This document shows, piece by piece, positions 34,244 to 42,449 of a stretch of DNA of 55,330 nucleotides. Each line of letters starts with the position of its first letter. Position 1 is the first letter of the stretch. Below the pieces are notes generated by a model. It was not told where the DNA came from, did no database searches, and saw nothing but the letters and a program-made list of their open reading frames with translations. Made by a program: the position numbers and the translations under genes. The stretch covers positions 265 through 55,594 of the forward strand of contig PNBE01000077.1 in the NCBI GenBank assembly GCA_003135895.1, written 5' to 3'. This DNA comes from Candidatus Dormiibacterota bacterium (GTDB lineage: Bacteria > Chloroflexota > Dormibacteria > Aeolococcales > Aeolococcaceae).

Positions 34244-35723
34244 GCGTCCGCCCGAGCCGGGTGCGGAACCGCCGGGTCAGGTCTTCGGGCTGCCAGGTGT
34301 AGGGAAGACCGGTCGTGACCACCACGCGGTTGCGGCGCTCGTCGTAGCGGAAGGTCGGGGGTCCGCCACCGTTGACGCGGCGGTCGAGCTCGTCAGCAAG
34401 CTCGAGAATCACCGCAAGCCTGTCGATGCGTTTGATGTCGTCGCGGGTGCAGAGCCGCGCGTAGCGCGGCAGGTTGCTCCGGGCCTTGCCGAGTCGCGCC
34501 AGGGTCGTGGCGATGAGGGCCACCTCGCGGTGCGCGAAGCCCTGGAGGTCGGCGGAGGCCGTCACACCGGCGGCATGCGTCCATCGATCGTAGTAGTTGA
34601 TGCTCTGACCGACATCCAGCAGCGTGGCGGCGTGGTCGAGCACCTCGCGCATGTCGGCGGGCATGGTCGGGTCGGCGACGCCGAGGATGGCCCGGCTCAT
34701 CTCGACGCGCCGGGCAGCCCGGCGCTCGTCCCAGGTCGAGAAGCGAGAGGCGAGCGCTGCCACCGACCCGCGGCGTACCTGCCAGACCTCTGGAAGCGGC
34801 AGGTTCAATTCGGCGAGGGCGATGCCCTCCCGAAGCCCGTGCCCAGAAACCATGAGATTCCGAGCCCCGAGAGCTTCCATGGCGGCGATGACCACGAGCG
34901 CGCCGCCCGCGATCGAATCCGCCCGGTCTGTCGAGAGCCCCGGCACAGTCCGCAATGAGGTGCCGCTCCGGCTGGTCAACCGTGAGGTCAGATCGCGTAC
35001 CTCGCGGCGCTGCAGGACGTACCCGTCGACCCGGGCGATCGGATGAGCGACGGATCGCATGTGGATCTTGGCGAGGTTCCGGACGGTGCCACCGGTGCCG
35101 ACCATGCCGCCGTCCTCGGGAAGGACCGGGACCCCAGCGTCGCTGAGGGTCTGGGTCACATGGTCGCGCAGCGCTGCGATCTCCGAGGCTCGCGGCGGGT
35201 CGCTGGCCAGGAACTGGTCGGTCACGACCAGCGCTCCGAGCTCGAACGTCCACCAGCGGAGCGCCCGGCGGCGTTCGAAGTACGCCAGCTCGAAGCTTCC
35301 ACCGCCGACGTCGATCAGGTAGCCGGTGTCGATCGGCAGACCATGCACGGCGCCGAGAAACGCATATCGCGCCTCCTCCTCGCCGTCGATGACCTTGATC
35401 TCGAGCCCGGTGTCGGCTTCCAACTTGGCGAGCACGCTGTCCCGATTGGTTGCCGTGCGGATCGCCGCGGTCGCGACAGCGACGATTCGCTGGGCGCCGG
35501 CAGCGGCCGCGACTGCCCGAAAGTCGCGCACCGCGGCCACGGCGTCGGTGATCGCGCTCGCCTCGATGCGGCCGCGGGCGTCGATGTGACGTGCGAGCTG
35601 GAGCGACGTCCGCGCATCGGCAATGATGTCGAGCTGCCCGGACGAGTCGAGCCGCAGCACTGCGATTCGGGCCGAGTTCGACCCGATGTCGATGACGGCG
35701 AGCGGCGATTCCAAGGCGAGCAT
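34149..35723 (-). CDS. Ppx/GppA exopolyphosphatase / pppGpp phosphohydrolase family protein
   Basis: 524 residues from ATG 35723. The N-terminal actin-like ATPase fold starts LAVIDIGSNSARIAVLRL, with ATAAIRTATNRD, IKVIDGEEEARYAFLGAV and LIDVGGGSFELAYFE (phosphate loops), then GTGGTVRNLAKI. The C-terminal third is an HD-type helical domain (VLDHAATLLDVGQSINYYDRWTH), as in long Ppx enzymes. It removes phosphate from polyphosphate ends or from pppGpp; sequence does not decide. It lies downstream of the PhoB-like regulator, with its own TATACT about 30 nt before the start. Position beside ppk1 and phoU supports the polyphosphate role. The last 25 residues are low-complexity and overlap the small ORF. 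Confidence 0.9.
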   Translation of the reverse strand: MLALESPLAVIDIGSNSARIAVLRLDSSGQLDIIADARTSLQLARHIDARGRIEASAITDAVAAVRDFRAVAAAAGAQRIVAVATAAIRTATNRDSVLAKLEADTGLEIKVIDGEEEARYAFLGAVHGLPIDTGYLIDVGGGSFELAYFERRRALRWWTFELGALVVTDQFLASDPPRASEIAALRDHVTQTLSDAGVPVLPEDGGMVGTGGTVRNLAKIHMRSVAHPIARVDGYVLQRREVRDLTSRLTSRSGTSLRTVPGLSTDRADSIAGGALVVIAAMEALGARNLMVSGHGLREGIALAELNLPLPEVWQVRRGSVAALASRFSTWDERRAARRVEMSRAILGVADPTMPADMREVLDHAATLLDVGQSINYYDRWTHAAGVTASADLQGFAHREVALIATTLARLGKARSNLPRYARLCTRDDIKRIDRLAVILELADELDRRVNGGGPPTFRYDERRNRVVVTTGLPYTWQPEDLTRRFRTRLGRTLSLRPTETVGDRTKGAETPNGRSTGRGPRRA

Positions 35724-35754
35724 CTCCCTGGTCCGTACTCGGGCGGGAGCGGCA

Positions 35755-35760
35755 AGTATA
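35755..35760 (-). promoter_or_regulatory. Putative -10 element of ppx/gppA
   Basis: The minus strand reads TATACT, about 31 nt before ATG 35723. A TTGACG lies 20 nt further upstream, longer than the ideal 17-nt spacing and overlapping the regulator's stop. The gene may also be read through from the upstream regulator gene. Confidence 0.35.
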
Positions 35761-35782
35761 GGCAGGGCCAACTCCGAGGCCG

Positions 35783-36529
35783 TCAACCTTGTCCGATCAC
35801 AGCGACGTCGGGCTGGGCCGGTTCGCGCTGCTCGAGGACGCGATCGAGGCGGTAGCCGACGCCATAGACCGTCGTGATCCTGAAGGGCAGTGCCTCGAAG
35901 GGCTCGAATTTCTCGCGAAGCCAGCGCACGTGGACGTCGACCGTCTTGCGCTCGCCAAAGAACTTTGGTCCCCAGACGCGCCGGATCAGCTGCTCGCGCG
36001 AGTGCACCCGACCGGGGTTGGCGAGCAGGAAGGAGAGGAGATCGAACTCCTTCGGCGAGAGGCGCAGCGCTTCCTGGCCCACCCGCACCGAGCGCGCGCC
36101 GCGATCGAACCGGAACTCTCCGAACTCCTCGACCTCGACGACGCCGCGTTCCTCGGTGGATGGCTGCGCACGGCGGAGCAGCGCCATCACCCGAGCGGTG
36201 AGCTCGGCAAGCGAGAAGGGCTTGGTCATGTAGTCGTCGGCCCCGACGCGAAGGCCCACGATCTTGTCCAGCTCGCTGTCTCGTGCACTCAGCACCAGCA
36301 CGGGCGTCGTGGTCTCCTGGCGAAGGATGCGACACACCTCGAGGCCGCCGAGCTCGGGGAGCATCAGATCGAGCACGATCAGGTCGGGCCGCAGTTCGCG
36401 AGCCTTCTCGAGCGCCTCGATGCCGTTGGCGGCCTGGCTCACCTGGTATCCCTCGCGCGCGAGATTGAAGCGGAGGGTCTCTCGGATGGCCTCCTCGTCC
36501 TCGACAACCAGGATGTGCTTGGCTCCCAC
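35783..36529 (-). CDS. OmpR/PhoB-family response regulator
   Basis: 248 residues. The receiver domain (1-120) has the acidic pocket Glu10/Asp11, phospho-acceptor Asp54 (IVLDLMLPE), Ser81 and Lys103 (MTKPFS). The winged-helix DNA-binding domain follows: LRLSPKEFDLLSFLLANPGRVHSREQLIRRVWG and RTVDVHVRWLREKFE-like (KTVDVHVRWLREKFE), then ITTVYGVGYRLD. It best resembles PhoB, PhoP or RegX3. The context (ppx/gppA downstream, phoU-ppk1 and a PHO-like array nearby) supports a phosphate-response role. No sensor kinase adjoins. The start is GTG 36529; stops lie just upstream in frame. Confidence 0.9.
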   Translation of the reverse strand: MGAKHILVVEDEEAIRETLRFNLAREGYQVSQAANGIEALEKARELRPDLIVLDLMLPELGGLEVCRILRQETTTPVLVLSARDSELDKIVGLRVGADDYMTKPFSLAELTARVMALLRRAQPSTEERGVVEVEEFGEFRFDRGARSVRVGQEALRLSPKEFDLLSFLLANPGRVHSREQLIRRVWGPKFFGERKTVDVHVRWLREKFEPFEALPFRITTVYGVGYRLDRVLEQREPAQPDVAVIGQG

Positions 36530-36540
36530 GATATCGCCTG

Positions 36541-36584
36541 AGCCTAGCCACCTCCCTCTTATGGAGGGGTTAAGGAAAGGTCAA
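36541..36584 (-). promoter_or_regulatory. Promoter region of the response-regulator gene
   Basis: On the minus strand TTGACC (36584-36579) is followed after 17 nt by TAAGAG (36561-36556), then a GGAGG and a TAGGCT (36546-36541) that lies 11 nt before GTG 36529. Either hexamer pair or TAGGCT alone may be the promoter. The GGAGG is too far from the GTG to serve it. Confidence 0.35.
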
Positions 36585-38236
36585 AAAACGGGCGTCTCCC
36601 GGTAGGTGCCGAAAACCGAGCGCAGAGCTTCGACGATCTCGCCCTCGGTGGAGCGGACGCGCACGCAGTCGATGATCGCGGGCATCAGGTTGTCGCTGCC
36701 GCGTGCGACCTCCTGGAGCGCGTCGAGCCGGGTGGCAACACTGGTGTTGTCGCGACCCTCGCGCAGCTGCTTGAGCCGAGCCGCCTGTTCCACCTCGACA
36801 TCCGGGTCGATCACCAGTGTCGGCGGCGGCACCATGTCGACGCTGTGCTGGAACGCGTTGACGCCAACAATGACTCTTTCTCCGATCTCGAGCTGGCTCT
36901 GATACCGAAACGCGGCGTCGGCGATCTCGCGCTGCGGGAAGCCCTCGGCAACGGCGTCGAGCATCCCGCCCCGCTCGGCGATCGCCGCGAAGTAACCCTC
37001 AGCGGCCTGCTCCATCCGGTTGGTGAGGTCCTCGATGAACCACGAGCCGGCCAGGGGATCGACGACCGACGGGACACCTGTCTCGTAGGCGAGGATCTGC
37101 TGGGTGCGCAGCGCGATCTGCGCCGCTTTCTCGGTGGGGAGGGCGAGTACCTCGTCCATCGAGTTGGTATGCAGCGAGTTGGTGCCGCCAAGCACCGCCG
37201 CAAGCGCCTCGAACGCCGTCCTGGCGACGTTGTTCTCGATCTGCTGGGCGGTGAGTGAGCATCCGGCGGTCTGGGTATGGAAGCGCAGCTTGAGCGAACG
37301 CTCGTCCTTGGCGCCGTAGCGCTCGCGCATGTGCCGTGCCCAGATGCGCCGGGCAGCGCGATATTTGGCGATCTCCTCGAAGAAGTCGATGTGCGCGTTG
37401 AAGAAGAACGAGAGCCGGGGCGCGAACTCGTCCACGTCGAGCCCGCGTTCAATGCCGGCTTCGACGTAGGCGAAACCGTCGGCGAGCGTGAACGCCAGCT
37501 CCTGTGCGGCGGTGCTTCCAGCCTCGCGGATGTGATAGCCGCTGATGGAGATGGGATTCCAGCTCGGCACGTTGCGTGTGCAGAACTCGACGACGTCGGT
37601 CACGAGTCGCATCGACGGCCGGATCGGAAAGATGAACTCCTTCTGGGCGATGTACTCCTTGAGGATGTCGTTCTGAAGCGTGCCTCCGAGCTTCGTGTAG
37701 GGGATTCCCTGCTCGTCCGCCGCCGCGAGGTACATCGCGAAGAGAATCGGCGCCGGCGAGTTGATGGTCATCGACGTCGTGACCGCGCCGACATCGATCC
37801 CCTTGAAGAGGGTCAGCATGTCCTCCACCGAGTCGACCGCCACGCCGCACCGACCGACCTCGCCGAGCGCCTGAGGCGAATCCGAGTCGTGGCCCATCAG
37901 CGTCGGCATGTCGAATGCCACCGAAAGGCCCATCTGGCCCTGATCGAGCAGGAAGCGATACCGCTCGTTGGTGTCGTGCGCGCTCCCGAATCCGGCGAAC
38001 TGTCGCATCGTCCAGACCTTGTCGCGGTACATGGTCCGGTGCACGCCCCGCGTGTAGGGAAAGGACCCGGGTTCGCCGAGGTCGCGCTGGACGTCGATGG
38101 GAGAATCCTCGGGCCCGTACGAGGTTGCGAGCGGCAACCCTCCGAGGGTGTCCGGGGGGATGGGCGGCGATGCGCGGCGCCGCGCCGTGTCGTTCGGACC
38201 AGGAGGCACTTCCGCCCTGTCGATCGTCTGGGTCAT
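36581..38236 (-). CDS. icmA: B12-dependent acyl-CoA mutase large subunit, isobutyryl-CoA mutase type
   Basis: 551 residues forming only the TIM-barrel substrate domain; the B12-binding domain must be a separate small subunit, absent from the window. The start resembles methylmalonyl-CoA mutase ([28 protein letters not shown]). The two specificity residues read Phe80 (RQFAGF) and Gln198 (EYIAQKEF). Methylmalonyl-CoA mutases have Tyr and Arg there, while Phe and Gln at these positions mark isobutyryl-CoA mutase, which interconverts isobutyryl- and n-butyryl-CoA. The ATG overlaps the meaB stop (ATGA), so the chaperone GTPase is co-expressed. Acyl-CoA dehydrogenases and thiolase further along are consistent with branched-acid metabolism. 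Many automated names would be methylmalonyl-CoA mutase. Confidence 0.85.
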   Translation of the reverse strand: MTQTIDRAEVPPGPNDTARRRASPPIPPDTLGGLPLATSYGPEDSPIDVQRDLGEPGSFPYTRGVHRTMYRDKVWTMRQFAGFGSAHDTNERYRFLLDQGQMGLSVAFDMPTLMGHDSDSPQALGEVGRCGVAVDSVEDMLTLFKGIDVGAVTTSMTINSPAPILFAMYLAAADEQGIPYTKLGGTLQNDILKEYIAQKEFIFPIRPSMRLVTDVVEFCTRNVPSWNPISISGYHIREAGSTAAQELAFTLADGFAYVEAGIERGLDVDEFAPRLSFFFNAHIDFFEEIAKYRAARRIWARHMRERYGAKDERSLKLRFHTQTAGCSLTAQQIENNVARTAFEALAAVLGGTNSLHTNSMDEVLALPTEKAAQIALRTQQILAYETGVPSVVDPLAGSWFIEDLTNRMEQAAEGYFAAIAERGGMLDAVAEGFPQREIADAAFRYQSQLEIGERVIVGVNAFQHSVDMVPPPTLVIDPDVEVEQAARLKQLREGRDNTSVATRLDALQEVARGSDNLMPAIIDCVRVRSTEGEIVEALRSVFGTYRETPVF

Positions 38237-39189
38237 TGCTCCGTGAGTTCCCTGCTGTTCCCGTTAAGGATTCGCTCTGCCAAGGCGTACGGGTCCACCC
38301 GGCTCAGATCGCCTTCGAGCTCTCGACTCATTCTGCCCTCATGCAGCGCACTTCGCGCACGCTCGGCAGCTCGCTCGACGACGATGGCCTCGACCTCGGC
38401 CCGGAGACGCGCGATCCGGCGTCGCTCCAGCTCCCCTGAGGCGGCGATGGCGTCGCCGTGACGTTCGATCGCCGCGACGAGGTCGTCGACGCCCTCCCCC
38501 GTCTCCGCCACGGTGGTGAGCACGGGCGGTGACCACTCGGTGCGGAGCTTTCCGTGGCGGACCAGCTCCTTCAGGTCACGGACGACCTTGGAGGCGCCGG
38601 GGAGGTCGGCTTTGTTGACCACGAAGATGTCGGCGATCTCGAGGATGCCCGCCTTGATGATCTGGACCGCATCCCCGGTGACCGGTGTGGTGACCACGAC
38701 AGTGGTGTCGGCGGTCTCCATCACCTCCAGCTCGGACTGGCCGACCCCGACGGTCTCGAGCAGGCATCGGTCCCGCCCGGAGGCGTCGATGAGGCGGATC
38801 GCCTCCCGTGCCGCGGCGGCGAGCCCTCCGAGATGACCACGAGCGGCCATGCTCCGGATGAAGACGCCGGGATCCAGGGTGTGCCGGACCATCCGGACCC
38901 GATCGCCCAGGATCGCCCCACCGGTGAACGGGCTCGATGGATCCACGGCGATCACGCCGACCAGGTGTCCCTCTGCTCTCCAGCGTTCGATGACCTGGTC
39001 GCAGAGGGTGCTCTTGCCGCTCCCCGGAGGGCCCGTGACCCCGACCACGCGAGCCCGGCCCGCTCGCTCTCGAACCAGGCGGAGGAGGTCAGCGATGGCG
39101 GGATCCCGATCCTCCACCATGCGGATCGCGCGTGCCAGGGCGCGCGTCTCGCCCGCCATCAGACGTTCGGCGAGCTGGGCTTCTGGCAT
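38233..39189 (-). CDS. meaB: MeaB/ArgK-type G-protein chaperone of B12-dependent mutase
   Basis: A 318-residue G3E-family GTPase. The P-loop is GPPGSGKS at residues 53-60, followed by [22 protein letters not shown] (switch region), [27 protein letters not shown] and VNKADLPGA (NKxD base-recognition). MeaB gates cofactor loading and protects the mutase from inactivation during turnover. It is immediately upstream of the icmA-type gene with a 4-nt overlap, which ties it to that mutase. TAGACT sits exactly 7 nt before ATG 39189, so the two-gene transcript is probably leaderless. Older annotations call such proteins LAO/AO transport ATPases. Confidence 0.93.
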   Translation of the reverse strand: MPEAQLAERLMAGETRALARAIRMVEDRDPAIADLLRLVRERAGRARVVGVTGPPGSGKSTLCDQVIERWRAEGHLVGVIAVDPSSPFTGGAILGDRVRMVRHTLDPGVFIRSMAARGHLGGLAAAAREAIRLIDASGRDRCLLETVGVGQSELEVMETADTTVVVTTPVTGDAVQIIKAGILEIADIFVVNKADLPGASKVVRDLKELVRHGKLRTEWSPPVLTTVAETGEGVDDLVAAIERHGDAIAASGELERRRIARLRAEVEAIVVERAAERARSALHEGRMSRELEGDLSRVDPYALAERILNGNSRELTEQ

Positions 39190-39196
39190 CGCTGGA

Positions 39197-39202
39197 AGTC
39201 TA
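39197..39202 (-). promoter_or_regulatory. Putative leaderless -10 element of meaB-icmA
   Basis: The minus strand reads TAGACT, 7 nt before ATG 39189. It is identical in sequence and spacing to the element before apt. Confidence 0.5.
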
Positions 39203-39235
39203 CCGGCGCCCCGAGCTCATCCCGCTCAGCGTAAC

Positions 39236-39262
39236 CCTGACGTCAGGCGAGTTCGTTATAAA
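39236..39262 (+). promoter_or_regulatory. 12-bp palindrome and -10 element of the LCP/propeller genes
   Basis: CCTGACGTCAGG (39236-39247) is a perfect palindrome, and TATAAA (39257-39262) stands 7 nt before GTG 39270. The palindrome occupies the -35 region, so it could be an operator. No -35 hexamer is visible. Confidence 0.45.
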
Positions 39263-39269
39263 GCCTCAG

Positions 39270-40313
39270 GTGAGACGACAACGTGCCTCGGTGCGCCGCC
39301 ATCACGTCAGGCGCAGCCGGATCTTTCTCGGATTCCTCATAGCGCTCGGATTCGTGCTGTCCGGAGCCATCGGCGCCGTTGCCTACTTCATGCCGGCGAT
39401 CGTGACCGCGTTCCAGGACACCGGTCACTCGATCACCCGGAACCTCCCAACGCCGAAATCGTCGACGAGCGCATCCGCAGCCGCGACGGCATCGGCCAAG
39501 GCGTCGGCGCCGCCGGTCGTGGCACCTCCGGGGCAGCCGTTCACGGTGCTCTTGCTCGGGTCTGACAACGACATCAAGTTCGGCGGCACGTTGCTCACCC
39601 AGTCGATGATCCTGGCGCGGGTCAACCCGATCACCAAGCAGGTGGTCATGGAGTCGATCCCTCGGGACATGTGGGTACGGCTCTCGAGTGGCGGCAGCGC
39701 GAAGATCGACGCTGCGTACCTGCATGGCGGCGCCAGTGCGGCGGTCACGACGGTCGAGCAGGACTTCCACATTCACATTGACCACTACGCCTGGATTGGA
39801 TTGCTCGGCCTCGTGAACCTGATCAATGAGGTGGGGGGTGTCGACGTTGTGGCGACCAACCCGGTCATGGACGATTTCTATCCTGCCGACCTGAGCGGAA
39901 AGAATCCATACGCCTTCGAGCGCGTCGCGGTCCTGCCCGGTCCGCAGCACATGAACGGCATGCAGGCGCTCATGTACGTGCGCTCACGCCATGGCGACCT
40001 GCGCAGCGACTTCGGCCGATCCCAGCGTCAGCAGCAGGTGCTCCTCGCCCTACGAGCCAAGGCAAAGCTGCTCGGGATTGCGGACCTCCCGGACATCGCG
40101 ACGGCCATGGCCAACGACTTCTCGACCGACATGAGCATCAGCGAGATCGCGTCGCTGCTGCCGATCGCGAGCAGCGTGCAGCTGCAGAACGTTCGGCAGG
40201 TGATCCTCGCGTCCCCGTACACCTCGACAGGTCATCAGAACAACGAGGACGTGCTGCTGCCCAACTGGAATCTCATCCTCCCCGAGACGCATCAGTACTT
40301 CCCCGCGGTGTGA
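39270..40313 (+). CDS. LytR-CpsA-Psr (LCP) family protein
   Basis: From GTG 39270 the protein has 347 residues. A basic N-terminus precedes one transmembrane helix (IFLGFLIALGFVLSGAIGAVAYF), so the catalytic domain is extracytoplasmic, after a Ser/Ala-rich linker. LCP motifs are VLLLGSDND, VVMESIPRDMWV, KIDAAYLHGG, VGGVDVVA and ALMYVRSRHGDLRSDFGRSQRQQQ. LCP enzymes transfer undecaprenyl-linked glycopolymers to peptidoglycan or similar acceptors. The segment that usually reads (R)SDT reads LTQSM, so one acidic residue is missing. A propeller protein follows 10 nt downstream. Upstream frame extension to 39132 is open but antisense to meaB. Confidence 0.88.
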   Translation: MRRQRASVRRHHVRRSRIFLGFLIALGFVLSGAIGAVAYFMPAIVTAFQDTGHSITRNLPTPKSSTSASAAATASAKASAPPVVAPPGQPFTVLLLGSDNDIKFGGTLLTQSMILARVNPITKQVVMESIPRDMWVRLSSGGSAKIDAAYLHGGASAAVTTVEQDFHIHIDHYAWIGLLGLVNLINEVGGVDVVATNPVMDDFYPADLSGKNPYAFERVAVLPGPQHMNGMQALMYVRSRHGDLRSDFGRSQRQQQVLLALRAKAKLLGIADLPDIATAMANDFSTDMSISEIASLLPIASSVQLQNVRQVILASPYTSTGHQNNEDVLLPNWNLILPETHQYFPAV

Positions 40314-40323
40314 GGGTGACAGG

Positions 40324-41391
40324 ATGAGGCGCGCGTTGTCGGTCATTGTGCTGCTCGCGCTCATGGCCGGATTCGGCTTCGGTGTCAACCGGCTGATCGC
40401 CTCGAGAAAACACAAGATCCCGACCGAGGGGACGGTGTTCATCCCCACCGCGACGCGCCCCAAGATCGTGCTCCCGGGCACCCTCTACCTCGCCCAGAAC
40501 GGGGACATCTACCGTCTCAGCGATGGGTATTTCACCGATCTGCACCTGCCGGCGGCGGGCGGATCATGGATGCAACCGGCGTATGTGCCCAATTCGCAGG
40601 ACATCATCGCGGTGCTTCGTGCTGCTGAGTACTCGAACCTGTATCTGCTCAACAGTCAGGGCCACGTCATCCGCAGGCTCAGCAACAACGCAAACGTGCA
40701 TCTCGACACGGTGTATCTCAACCACTGGATGTTCTACCCGCACATGGGCGCGGACGGCAACACCATCTATTTCAGCTACGACCAGCCTAAGAATTCCTCG
40801 AGCTATGCCGTCGACTTCTCACTGTGGTCCGGGACGCTCAACGGAAGGCTCGCCGCCAAGCAGCTCAGCAACTCCAACCCCTTCACGGGTGGTGACGTGG
40901 ATCCCACCCAGCTGGCCGGTGGTGGGGTCCTGTACTCGAAGTTCGCGATCGGAAGTGGCAATGCATACTCGGTGATCGCGATACAGGCGAGGCCGCTTGG
41001 GAATCCGATCACCCTGACCACGCCGGCGCAGGACTGCGGTCAGCCGGCACTGTCACCCGACGGAACCAGGCTCGCGATGGTGTGCATCGGCGGGACCGGT
41101 TTGCAGAGCACGCGGCTCGAGGTCGCGGCCTTGAGCGGCGGGAAGCTGGGAACGCCGAAGACCCTGGTCAACAACTGCCTGTGCTCCGCGCCCGTATGGG
41201 CCCCGGATGGGAGCGGGCTCGTCTACTACAACACCGCCGATGCCACCGGGCACTTCGAGCTCTGGTGGATCAAGGGAGCGCTGGGCGCCTCGCCGTCGGC
41301 GCCGCTGCAGGTCACCACGAACCTCGACTTCGACGCGCTCTCGCCGCCGAGCTGGTCGCCGCTCAGCAGCGTGCCGGTGATGGCCCGCTAG
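40324..41391 (+). CDS. Membrane-anchored TolB/WD40-like beta-propeller protein
   Basis: 355 residues with an N-terminal signal anchor (RALSVIVLLALMAGFGFGVNRLI) followed by an extracytoplasmic domain. Repeated blade-like segments are visible: LYLAQNGDIYRLSDG, DIIAVLRAAEYSNLYLLNSQGHVIRRL, QPALSPDGTRLAMVC and APVWAPDGSGLVYY, where 'SPDG/APDG' is characteristic of TolB/WD40-like propellers. It is probably a cell-surface binding or scaffold protein working with the LCP protein encoded 10 nt upstream; the ligand is unknown. There is no sortase motif. Its last 4 nt overlap the convergent phosphofructokinase gene. Confidence 0.8.
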   Translation: MRRALSVIVLLALMAGFGFGVNRLIASRKHKIPTEGTVFIPTATRPKIVLPGTLYLAQNGDIYRLSDGYFTDLHLPAAGGSWMQPAYVPNSQDIIAVLRAAEYSNLYLLNSQGHVIRRLSNNANVHLDTVYLNHWMFYPHMGADGNTIYFSYDQPKNSSSYAVDFSLWSGTLNGRLAAKQLSNSNPFTGGDVDPTQLAGGGVLYSKFAIGSGNAYSVIAIQARPLGNPITLTTPAQDCGQPALSPDGTRLAMVCIGGTGLQSTRLEVAALSGGKLGTPKTLVNNCLCSAPVWAPDGSGLVYYNTADATGHFELWWIKGALGASPSAPLQVTTNLDFDALSPPSWSPLSSVPVMAR

Positions 41392-42428
41392 TAGAAGACC
41401 TGGGCGAGCTCGTACAGCTCGCGAGGCACGCGCCGCTGCTCGGCGACAACGTCGGCGATGCTGGCGACGTCGACCGTCCCGTTGGTAACCACCGGCATCT
41501 CGCCGAACAGTCCCTCAACGACGAGGTCGTATGCCTTGGCTCCGACCCGCGTTGCCCAGATGCGGTCGTATGCGGTGGGCGAACCCCCGCGCTGCACGTG
41601 CCCGAGCACGGTGGCACGCGTCTCGTGTCCGGTCCGCTCCTCGATGATGCGCGCGAGACTCTCGCCGACGCCACGACGCGAGAGTTGCACGTGCCCAAAG
41701 GCGTCCCGTGCGCCGTCCGCCGTGTCCTTGGACTGCAGGCCTTCCATCTCGACGCCCTCGGCGACCACGATGATGCTGAAGTCGCTCCCGGCTTGGCGGC
41801 GCACCTCGAGATGGGCGACGACCTCGTCCACGGTGACGCCGAACTCGGGAATGATGATCATGTCGGCGCCGCCGGCGAGACCGCCCATCAGCGCGACCCA
41901 TCCGGTGTCGCGCCCCATCACCTCGCACACCATCACGCGGTGATGCGAGGTGGCCGTGGTGTGCAGCCTGTCGAGTGCTTCGGTGACCACGCTCACGGCG
42001 CTGTCGAACCCGATGCAGTAGTCGGTGATGCTGAGGTCATTGTCCATGGTCTTGGGCACACCGACCACGCGCGCCTGCTGTTCCGCCAATCGCGCCGCGA
42101 CGCTGAGCGTGTCGTCTCCGCCGATGGCCACGAGAGCGTCCACACGCAGACGCTCCAGGTTGCGCAACACCTCGTCCACGCCATGCTCGAGCTTCATCGG
42201 ATTCACGCGCGAACTCCCGAGCATGGTGCCGCCGAGTTGCAGGATGCCGGAGAGCCTCGAGCGGTCCAGGGGGATCGCGTCGCCATCGCCGATGAGGCCG
42301 GCCCACCCATTGCGAATCCCGAACAACGAGTCACCCGCTGTGATCGCGCGCCTGCCGATCGCGCGGATCGCCGCGTTGAGGCCTGGTGCATCACCGCCGC
42401 CGGTGAGGACGGCAATTCTCTGTCCCAC
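41388..42428 (-). CDS. pfkA: 6-phosphofructokinase, pyrophosphate-dependent type predicted
   Basis: 346 residues. The phosphate-donor loop starts VLTGGGDAPGLNAAIR. The donor-specificity motif is GGDDT (residues 103-107) rather than GGDGT, and the catalytic segment is PKTMDND (125-131) rather than PGTIDND. Asp106 and Lys126 align with Gly104 and Gly124 of ATP-using E. coli PfkA; Asp plus Lys is the known signature of enzymes that use pyrophosphate. The fructose-6-phosphate site is seen in VMGRDTGWVAL and HVQRGGSPTAYDR. A PPi-linked enzyme works reversibly in glycolysis. The start is GTG 42428 with AGAGG upstream. Confidence 0.9.
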   Translation of the reverse strand: MGQRIAVLTGGGDAPGLNAAIRAIGRRAITAGDSLFGIRNGWAGLIGDGDAIPLDRSRLSGILQLGGTMLGSSRVNPMKLEHGVDEVLRNLERLRVDALVAIGGDDTLSVAARLAEQQARVVGVPKTMDNDLSITDYCIGFDSAVSVVTEALDRLHTTATSHHRVMVCEVMGRDTGWVALMGGLAGGADMIIIPEFGVTVDEVVAHLEVRRQAGSDFSIIVVAEGVEMEGLQSKDTADGARDAFGHVQLSRRGVGESLARIIEERTGHETRATVLGHVQRGGSPTAYDRIWATRVGAKAYDLVVEGLFGEMPVVTNGTVDVASIADVVAEQRRVPRELYELAQVFY

Positions 42429-42449
42429 TCTTCGCCTCTTTCTACGAAG

